5,178 bases of DNA from Oscillospiraceae bacterium. GTDB taxonomy: Bacteria > Bacillota > Clostridia > Oscillospirales > Oscillospiraceae. Position 1 is the stretch's first letter. The number at the start of each line of letters is the position of its first letter. The stretch spans positions 1 to 5,178 of the forward strand of contig JAFNXT010000137.1 in assembly GCA_017378975.1 (NCBI GenBank), read 5' to 3'. Position numbers and translations under genes: made by a program. The notes under the pieces were generated by a model. It searched no databases. It was not told the origin of the DNA and was given only the letters and a program-made list of their open reading frames with translations. This document shows positions 1 through 4,900 of the stretch, piece after piece.

Positions 1-61
1 ATATCCGAACGCCGAGCCCGTTGCCATCCCGGCCCACCGACCCAGCCCACATCACCGGCCT
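1..61. other. Left-edge GC-rich segment, no gene resolved
   Basis: This short C-rich stretch on the plus strand could be the tail of a gene that begins outside the window. Plus frame 1 closes with TAA at 61-63 and frame 2 with TGA at 118-120. The minus strand also has an ATG at 52 that stays open to the edge (MWAGSVGRDGNGLGVRI), but with only a weak purine stretch before it. All three are open over too few codons to choose between, so I call none of them. The segment ends exactly where the first inverted repeat begins. Confidence 0.3.
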
Positions 62-94
62 AACGCAACAAAACCTCTGTCATTTTGTTGCGTT
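62..94. repeat. Perfect 12-bp inverted repeat (stem-loop 1)
   Basis: Arms AACGCAACAAAA (62-73) and TTTTGTTGCGTT (83-94) are exact reverse complements around a 9-nt loop, CCTCTGTCA. On the plus strand the T-run lies inside the 3' arm, not after it, so this is not a classical intrinsic terminator. The last base of the stem is directly followed by the first base of the second inverted repeat. The symmetry is certain; the role is unknown. Confidence 0.85.
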
Positions 95-160
95 CGGGCG
101 ATACAAGGACATCCGCCATGACGAGCCTTCGAGCCCTTGCGGATGTCCTTGTATCGCCCG
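95..160. repeat. Perfect 22-bp inverted repeat with 22-nt loop (stem-loop 2)
   Basis: The arm at 95-116 (starting CGGGCGATACAAGG) and the arm at 139-160 (ending CCTTGTATCGCCCG) are exact reverse complements over 22 bp. The loop at 117-138 is also 22 nt and contains the direct repeat CGAGCC at 122-127 and 130-135. A perfect stem of this length, next to another perfect stem with no gap, is unusual for a simple terminator and no U-run follows. It could be a dispersed palindromic repeat, a mobile-element end, a cruciform site or the fold of a small RNA. It lies downstream of the minus-strand micro-operon, so its transcripts could carry it in the 3' UTR. Confidence 0.85.
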
Positions 161-171
161 GTATCTTGGCA

Positions 172-411
172 TTATAACAAACCAGGGTCCCCTTTCGGGT
201 TCCCCGGTTTGTTTTGATCCAGTTCGTAGCAGATACGGAAGGCGTGGATCACCTTGGTCGTATATCCAATGATCCCTTCGTGTCTCAGGAATGCGTCAAA
301 TAATTCATATTTGCTGATCCACCCAGCGTCATACTGCTCTTTTACTGTCATCGGGTGCATCGGTTCGTTGCTCATTTTGGCGTATGCTTCGCACAGATCC
401 ATGATGTTCAT
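172..411 (-). CDS. 79-aa hypothetical protein, second gene of micro-operon
   Basis: I do not recognise this protein. It begins MNIMDLCEAYAKMSNEPMHP and reads as a soluble, largely helical, mildly charged polypeptide with aromatic and Met residues, one Cys near each end, no signal peptide and no membrane segment. I chose ATG 411 over the in-frame ATG at 432. The former makes an ATGA overlap with the stop of the upstream gene and has GAGGGG about 5 nt before it; the latter lies inside the upstream gene without a clear ribosome site. The last dozen residues (NKPGNPKGDPGLL) are encoded by the hairpin at 176-213 and are probably a low-complexity tail, so the functional domain likely ends near CYELDQ. 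Translational coupling with the 48-aa protein suggests they act together, possibly as an accessory or mobile-element cassette. No function can be assigned. Confidence 0.75.
   Translation of the reverse strand: MNIMDLCEAYAKMSNEPMHPMTVKEQYDAGWISKYELFDAFLRHEGIIGYTTKVIHAFRICYELDQNKPGNPKGDPGLL
176..213 (-). terminator. Hairpin across the 3' end of the 79-aa gene, possible terminator
   Basis: The 8-bp outer stem AACAAACC/GGTTTGTT encloses two further 3-bp GC stems separated by a small AA/A internal loop, closing on GAAAG. On the minus-strand RNA one otherwise unpaired position becomes a G-U wobble, so the fold is more stable there than on the plus strand. The minus 3' side reads GGTTTGTTATAAT and the plus 3' side GGTTTGTTTTG, so it may act in both directions. 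It lies within the last codons of the minus gene, immediately before the stop codon. The lack of a clean U-run lowers confidence in termination. Confidence 0.55.
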
Positions 412-554
412 GCTTTCCCCTCTATCCTCCATAGTATTTCCCGCTTGAAGTTGTAGAACATTTCGTAGTCCATGTCCTTGGGTTCTTGCATTACGATATA
501 CACCAGAAGCTCGTCCAGCAATTCTTCGTTGCTCATTTCGTATAACGTTTTCAT
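408..554 (-). CDS. 48-aa hypothetical protein, first gene of micro-operon
   Basis: I do not recognise this small acidic, helix-forming protein. It starts MKTLYEMSNEELLDELLVYI and ends in an aromatic and basic segment (MFYNFKREILWRIEGKA). Acidic leucine-rich and basic halves suggest an amphipathic helical hairpin that may bind a partner. It has no signal peptide, transmembrane helix or metal motif. Evidence that it is real: AAGGAGGA (558-565) lies about 5 nt before the ATG at 554, and its TGA overlaps the ATG of the next gene by 4 nt, the classic coupling arrangement. G+C is 62 of 147 bases (42%), visibly below pfkA, which hints at separate ancestry. The ribosome site is part of the hairpin at 562-597, so translation is probably regulated. 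It could be a phage or conjugative-element accessory protein, but that is a guess. Confidence 0.75.
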   Translation of the reverse strand: MKTLYEMSNEELLDELLVYIVMQEPKDMDYEMFYNFKREILWRIEGKA

Positions 555-622
555 ATGTCCTCCTTGATTTTCCCTATTTGTTGTGGCAGAATCAAGGTGA
601 CCCGGTGTAAGCTCCGGGCCAT
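551..622 (-). CDS. Possible 23-codon leader ORF before the micro-operon
   Basis: An ATG at 622 opens a frame reading MARSLHRVTLILPQQIGKIK and ending EDI. Its TGA (551-553) overlaps the ATG of the 48-aa gene by 4 nt, exactly as that gene overlaps the next. The frame covers the small stem at 601-618 and the whole hairpin that masks the downstream ribosome site. Ribosomes on it would therefore open that hairpin. Against it, the only purine stretch, AAAAGG, touches the start codon with no spacing, and no other start codon occurs in frame back to the TAA upstream. It may be a leader peptide, or the overlap may be chance. Confidence 0.3.
   Translation of the reverse strand: MARSLHRVTLILPQQIGKIKEDI
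562..597 (-). promoter_or_regulatory. Hairpin sequestering the ribosome site of the 48-aa gene
   Basis: On the minus strand CCTTGATT (597-590) pairs perfectly with AATCAAGG (569-562). Further inner pairs (T-A, then CC with GG) are possible across 1x1 mismatches. The 3' arm contains the AAGG of the AAGGAGG Shine-Dalgarno sequence, so the folded form would hide half of it. This is the geometry of translational control by leader folding, either opened by upstream translation or competing with the other leader stems. The pairing is seen directly; the regulatory role is inferred. Confidence 0.5.
601..618 (-). other. Small CCCGG/CCGGG stem in the leader
   Basis: CCCGG at 601-605 and CCGGG at 614-618 form a 5-bp GC stem around an 8-nt loop. 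It lies between the larger upstream stem (635-671) and the ribosome-site hairpin (562-597), so the leader RNA can fold into three consecutive stems. Alone it is weak evidence; its position in the series makes it worth recording. Confidence 0.4.
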
Positions 623-634
623 CCTTTTCTGTTT

Positions 635-671
635 GGCGTGTAGCGTGCTTTGGTTGGCGGTGCTACACGCC
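635..671. promoter_or_regulatory. 10-bp perfect stem-loop, leader element or plus-strand terminator
   Basis: GGCGTGTAGC (635-644) and GCTACACGCC (662-671) are perfect reverse complements around a 17-nt loop. Read on the plus strand the stem is followed by GTTTTTAC, so it has intrinsic-terminator form and could block rightward readthrough towards pfkA. Read on the minus strand it would be the first and most stable stem of the micro-operon leader. No convincing plus-strand gene lies upstream, so I favour the leader reading while noting the T-run. Confidence 0.5.
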
Positions 672-760
672 GTTTTTACTTATCTCCAATTAGGATGTTC
701 GGAGTGCTGCTTCGAAATACCTCATATTCTTATTGATCTGTGTGTTATGATCGTTATTTC

Positions 761-788
761 ATGATATGATTGCAGGATCTTGTGAAAA
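761..788 (-). promoter_or_regulatory. Candidate promoter of the micro-operon
   Basis: On the minus strand TTTTCA (788-783) lies 16 nt before TATCAT (766-761). These match the sigma-A boxes at 4 of 6 and 5 of 6 positions. It is the best pair I find before the leader, it sits back to back with the pfkA promoter, and the spacing is acceptable. In an AT-rich stretch such matches arise by chance, so confidence is low. Confidence 0.35.
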
Positions 789-790
789 AT

Positions 791-815
791 TGCTTTACTT
801 TTTACTTATAAAGCA
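791..815 (+). promoter_or_regulatory. Operator-like inverted repeat in the pfkA promoter
   Basis: TGCTTTA (791-797) and TAAAGCA (809-815) form a perfect 7-bp inverted repeat with 18 bp between equivalent positions of the half-sites, about two helical turns. It covers the -35 box and the spacer of the pfkA promoter, where a bound dimer would block polymerase. The spacing and position suit a repressor site. I cannot name the regulator, and AT-rich inverted repeats can be accidental. Confidence 0.4.
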
Positions 816-822
816 TTACAAT
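794..822 (+). promoter_or_regulatory. Sigma-A type promoter of pfkA
   Basis: TTTACT (794-799), 17 bp, then TACAAT (817-822) match the consensus boxes at 4 and 5 of 6 positions. The spacing is ideal, and transcription would begin about 30 nt before the pfkA start codon, leaving a short leader with only the ribosome site. The tandem TTTACTT copies at 794-800 and 801-807 make the -35 placement slightly ambiguous. Confidence 0.6.
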
Positions 823-863
823 ATAAGGGTCTAAAAAGATATTTCCTGTCAGGAGGTCCTATT

Positions 864-1835
864 ATGAGTGTAAAACGAATCGGTGTCCTCACCAGCGGCG
901 GCGATGCGCCCGGTATGAACCCTTGCGTCCGTGCTGTAGTCCGTACCGCTCTGTATCATGGTCTGGAGTGCTACGGCATCCGGCGTGGTTGGAACGGGCT
1001 CATCACCGGCGACATCATCAAGCTGGATGAAAAAAGCGTTTCTCATACTATCAACCGTGGTGGTACGATCCTCTATACTGCCCGAAGCAAAGAGTTTATG
1101 ACCGAAGAAGGACAGCGCAAAGCTGTTTCCACCTGCAAGTTCCTCGGTCTCGACAGTATCATCGCCATCGGTGGTGACGGTACCTTCCGTGGTGCCCGTG
1201 CCTTGTCCAAATACGGCATCAACGTGATCGGTATCCCCGGCACCATCGATAACGACATCAGTTGTACCCACTACTGCATCGGCTTCGATACTGCAGCTAA
1301 TACCGCTATCCAGTGTATCGATAAGCTTCGGGATACCATGCAGTCCCACGAACGTTGTTCTGTCGTGGAGGTCATGGGTCGTAACGCAGGTTATCTTGCC
1401 ATGTATGTCGGTCTTGCCGTAGGTGCAACTGCCGTTCTGGTCCCTGAAGAGGAGATCGATTTCGAGCGGGATGTTATCGAAAAGATCCGTCAGGCCAGAT
1501 TCAATGGCTTTACCCATTACATGATCGTGGTGGCCGAAGGCGCGGGTTCCGCCAATGATATCGCCGCTAAGATCAAAGAAGCCATCGATCTGGACCCCCG
1601 TGTCACCGTTCTCGGTCATATCCAGCGCGGCGGCGTCCCCAATGCACGTGACCGCGTCAATGCCACCAAGATGGGCTATATGGCCGTGGAGCTCCTGCTG
1701 GCCGGTAAGACCAACCGTATCGTGTGTACGCATGATGGCGGCTTCACCGATGTTGACATCGACGAAGGTCTTGCCATGAAAAAGGGCATCCAGAAGATGG
1801 AGGTCAATGTACTGGCCGCCATGACCGGTATCTGA
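864..1835 (+). CDS. pfkA: ATP-dependent 6-phosphofructokinase
   Basis: A cytosolic glycolytic enzyme that phosphorylates fructose 6-phosphate to fructose 1,6-bisphosphate with ATP. Its 323 residues match the usual length of about 320 for the bacterial short form. Seen in order: TSGGDAPGMN (10-19) and GGDGTFRGA (103-111) for nucleotide binding; PGTIDND (125-131) with catalytic Asp129; MGRNAGYLA (171-179), VVAEGAG (222-228) and LGHIQRGGVP (250-259) for the sugar phosphate and effector-facing loops. Gly at 106 and Gly at 126, where pyrophosphate-using relatives have Asp and Lys, indicate ATP as donor. The start is set by AGGAGGT at 851-857, 6 nt before ATG. Aligned to E. coli PfkA from memory, the effector-site residues Arg54, Lys211 and Lys213 appear as Glu56, Asn214 and Phe216, so regulation by ADP or phosphoenolpyruvate may differ. 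It is monocistronic, diverging from the micro-operon and converging with the surface-protein gene. Confidence 0.97.
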   Translation: MSVKRIGVLTSGGDAPGMNPCVRAVVRTALYHGLECYGIRRGWNGLITGDIIKLDEKSVSHTINRGGTILYTARSKEFMTEEGQRKAVSTCKFLGLDSIIAIGGDGTFRGARALSKYGINVIGIPGTIDNDISCTHYCIGFDTAANTAIQCIDKLRDTMQSHERCSVVEVMGRNAGYLAMYVGLAVGATAVLVPEEEIDFERDVIEKIRQARFNGFTHYMIVVAEGAGSANDIAAKIKEAIDLDPRVTVLGHIQRGGVPNARDRVNATKMGYMAVELLLAGKTNRIVCTHDGGFTDVDIDEGLAMKKGIQKMEVNVLAAMTGI

Positions 1836-1852
1836 CCCCTCCCCTATCGCTT

Positions 1853-1883
1853 ACACCCTCCAGGCGCCATGCCTGGAGGGTGT
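1853..1883 (+). terminator. pfkA terminator hairpin
   Basis: ACACCCTCCAGGC (1853-1865) and GCCTGGAGGGTGT (1871-1883) form a perfect 13-bp stem with a 5-nt loop, starting 17 nt after the pfkA stop codon. The following bases, GATAATATCATG, are AT-rich but lack a U-run, so termination may be inefficient or helped by the second hairpin. The short palindrome TGATAATATCA (1883-1893) links the two stems. Confidence 0.7.
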
Positions 1884-1897
1884 GATAATATCATGAA

Positions 1898-1928
1898 AAG
1901 ACCGCCCCGACTTAGTCGGGGCGGTCTT
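1898..1928 (-). terminator. Terminator hairpin of the surface-protein gene
   Basis: AAGACCGCCCCGAC (1898-1911) and GTCGGGGCGGTCTT (1915-1928) form a perfect 14-bp GC-rich stem with a 3-nt loop. It begins 11 nt past the stop codon of the leftward gene, and on the minus strand it is followed by a short T-run (TCTTTTCAT), as expected of an intrinsic terminator. It may also stop rightward transcripts from pfkA. Confidence 0.8.
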
Positions 1929-1939
1929 CGTATTAAGCA

Positions 1940-4900
1940 TCAGGCGAGAGATGCGAAGTAAGACTTGGCGTAGTAACCATACACAGCGGTGGCCTGCGCA
2001 AAGTTCTGTTGGGCATCACCGTTTGCGGCGGCCTTGTCAGCGCAGTACTTGCCAAGGCTATAGGGGATCACACCGGTGGTGACGGTCTCGCCGTTAGACT
2101 CGAAGACGCAGGACACATAGTAGGTCTTGTCCATCTCCTTGGCGGCGATACCGGCCACCTGCCCCCAGTAGGTGCCGTTGGTATCGGTCATCTCCATGGA
2201 GCCCGTAGCATTCTCCACGGTCAGCTTATCCACGCTGGCCATAGTCTCCATATCCCAGTAGTACAGCGTCATGCCGTCATCGACCTTGACTGCGGGAGCA
2301 CAGTAGAAGTTGATGGCAAAGGCACCGTCGAAGGACACGGAGGGATAAAGCTGGCTGAAGTTGCTGTTGACTCTCACGAAGTTCGTGGTCTTGCTGGAGT
2401 CGGCCTTGACGATGGCATCCATCATGGTGCTGTCATAAACCTTCACCAGAGCCTTCTGCTCGGCCGTCAGGGCGTTATTCACCAGAGCGCCTGTGTTGTG
2501 ACCGAAGTAGAGTTGGGCTTCCGCACCATAGTTCAGCATGGAGACCACCAGCGCCTTCATCTCCTCAGAGTTGTTGCCATTCAGGATGGAGTTGGCGTAA
2601 GCCTTGGCGTTGTAACCGCCGGCGGAGGAGTAAGCGTAGGATCCGTCAGACAGCTTGGCGTAGACCTTGAAGTACAGGGTATCGCCCATGTTGGCGGCGG
2701 GGATGCCCTCGGACTTGGCAAGGAACACGGTGCCGTTGGTGACATAGCCCGGGACAAGCGCCACTGCGTCATCGATGGTAGCGTTCTGGTCCATCTTAGA
2801 CAGGACCATCAGACCCAGTTCCTTGACGGAGGTCATATCCTTCACGGAGAAGTACACATTGTAAATGATCTCATCCTCGAAGGACAGGGTGGGATAATTC
2901 AGCACCAGACCGGGGTCGACCACAGCATCGTAGTCGGGATCTGCCGCACCGCAGGCAGTACAGATGCCATTGACATAGACATGGCCCGGAGCCTGGAAGA
3001 CTACACCGCAATCGGAGCAGACGGTCTGACCAATGCAGGAAGCTCCAACATGCGCCTTCCCAGTGACGGTCGCAGGCTTGGCATTGGAGTAGGTGCAGCA
3101 ACCGGAGGTGACCTGATAAACAGGATCATCGCCGTAGCTGGGGTAAGGATCTGTACCAAGGGTCTGGCCGAAGCCCAGCGCATGAGCCACGCCACCCATC
3201 GCCATGCGGTCGGTGGACAGGCCGGTGATCTGAGCGTGATCCCCGCCGTTCACCTCGCCAAGAGTGCAGAGCGTGGAGTCATACCAGCAATTGGTGATGA
3301 TACAGTCGTTGATCTCGTGACCGCAGATACTGCCGGCGAAGCTGGAGCCGATACCGGCGACATCGACGGTAGCCGCAGACAGGCAATTAGTGATACTGGT
3401 GCCGGATACCATACCGGCAATGCCGCCCACATATTCCTGATCCGCCGCATCCACCGAAACAGAGCCGATGAACGTACAACCGACGATACTGGAGAAGACA
3501 TCCTGTCGGGTATCGGTAGAAGTACCCGTATAATCGAACCACTCACAGACATAGCCAGAGATACCGCCGACATATGCCGCGGGGAAGCTGGTGGCACCAA
3601 TGATGCCCTCGATGTTACCCTTCACCGTCAGATGCTTGACAGTACCGCCGCCGATCGCGCCGAAGAAGCCAACATAGGCCGCACCATCGTCAGACCGGAC
3701 CGTGCAATCGATACCGCTGACCGTATGACCATTGCCATCGAAGACACCGGCATATCCGTAAGCATTACGGGAATTGAAGAGGGAGATATGAGGTCTGCCG
3801 ATGGGAGTCCAGGTCAGGCCACTCATATCGATATCCGCCATGAGCTTGCCATTGACGCAACCGGAGGTATACTCGAAGAAGAAAGACTCACCGGTCTGGG
3901 CGTCAGTGATCACCTTGGTGGACAGCACCTGGGCGCTGTTGACATAGTCAGCAAACCACAGAAGCTGTCCGGCATTGTGGATCTCATACAGCGCATAGCC
4001 ATTCTCACCCACACCGTTCTGGATCGCAGGCTGATAGTCACCGCAGCCAGCACAAACGCCGTTGTTATACACCTGATGGTCGCAGACCAGACCACAAACG
4101 GTACAGGTGCCCTTTTCCCAAGCGTGCTCAGCCGTGGTGCCACAAATAAAGCCACAGATGGAGCAGCCATGCGCCGCGTCGAAGCTGTGCGGAGCATCGG
4201 TACCACAAATCAGACCACACGCGTTGCAGACAAAACCAGTCCAACTCTCATGCGCACAAGCACCACCGCAGACCGTACAAATACCGTTTTCCCAAGCATG
4301 GGCCGTAGTGGTGCCACAAACAAAGTCGCATCTGGTGCAGGCATGCGCCGCGTCGAAGCTGTGCATCGCGTCGGTGCCGCAGATGAAGCCACAGTTGTTG
4401 CAGACAGAATCGTTCCAGCTCTCATGAACGCAGACCAGACCGCACACCTGACAGCCGTCATCGCCCCATACGTGGGCGGCAGACGTGCCACAAGTGAATC
4501 CGCAGATGCCGCAAGTACCCTTGGGGCCGATACCGGAATGAGTACAAGTCTTGCCGCAGTTGACGCAGAGATAATTCGAATCAAAGCTGTGGTCGCACCA
4601 AGGCTCCAGCGTATAGAACAGCCCTGCGGGCAATGCGCAGCAATCATCGTTGGTAGCCTCGTAGCAAACCTTATCGTTCAGCAGGATACGGAAACTACAC
4701 TCCTCGGCATAAGTACCAGCCACCCACTTGAAGGTGTAGGTCGCAGTGGTCACATACTCGGTGCTCCAGGATCCGGACATACCACTGTCGATAGTCACCG
4801 TTTCGAGAAGCACACCATCGGCATAGACTTCGATGGCGTTATCCATCCAACCATCACTGAACGCGTCCTCCATTTCAATAGAAAGGACCGTCTTCTGTCC

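Larger units (their letters stand above)
555..754 (-). promoter_or_regulatory. Structured 5' leader of the micro-operon; rest of the divergent gap
   Basis: If the candidate minus promoter at 761-788 is used, the 48-aa gene has an untranslated leader of about 200 nt. Its gene-proximal half holds three successive stems and the possible leader ORF. The distal part (about 680-754) is AT-rich and shows nothing I can name. The rest of the 309-bp divergent gap, up to 863, holds the pfkA promoter and ribosome site. I do not recognise a known riboswitch class or T-box in it: there is no T-box core and no obvious aptamer motif. Confidence 0.4.

Noticed and set aside
95..160. CRISPR-like repeat-spacer-repeat of 22/22/22 nt
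   Set aside because: The two copies are inverted rather than direct and there are only two, so it is a palindrome, not an array.
80..172. 30-codon minus frame starting in a TAATG overlap after the 79-aa gene
   Set aside because: It has no ribosome site and mostly translates the 22-bp inverted repeat; the overlap looks accidental, though it is worth a glance if homologues turn up.
21..272. 83-codon plus-strand frame
   Set aside because: It merely translates both inverted repeats and the terminator-like hairpin, with no ribosome site and overlap with the 79-aa gene.
555..764. 69-codon plus-strand frame with a hydrophobic stretch
   Set aside because: No ribosome site precedes its ATG, which is just the complement of the micro-operon ribosome-site region, and it covers the leader stems.
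849..1733. 294-codon open frame on the minus strand opposite pfkA
   Set aside because: It lies wholly antisense to a well-conserved enzyme, has no family motif, and is explained by codon bias of pfkA.
864..1835. Pyrophosphate-dependent phosphofructokinase
   Set aside because: The motif is GGDG rather than GGDD, and PGTIDND rather than PKTIDND, both marks of the ATP-using type.
4107..4427. 106-codon plus-strand frame opposite the Cys repeats
   Set aside because: It is a repetitive shadow of the 174-bp duplication with no ribosome site or recognisable features.
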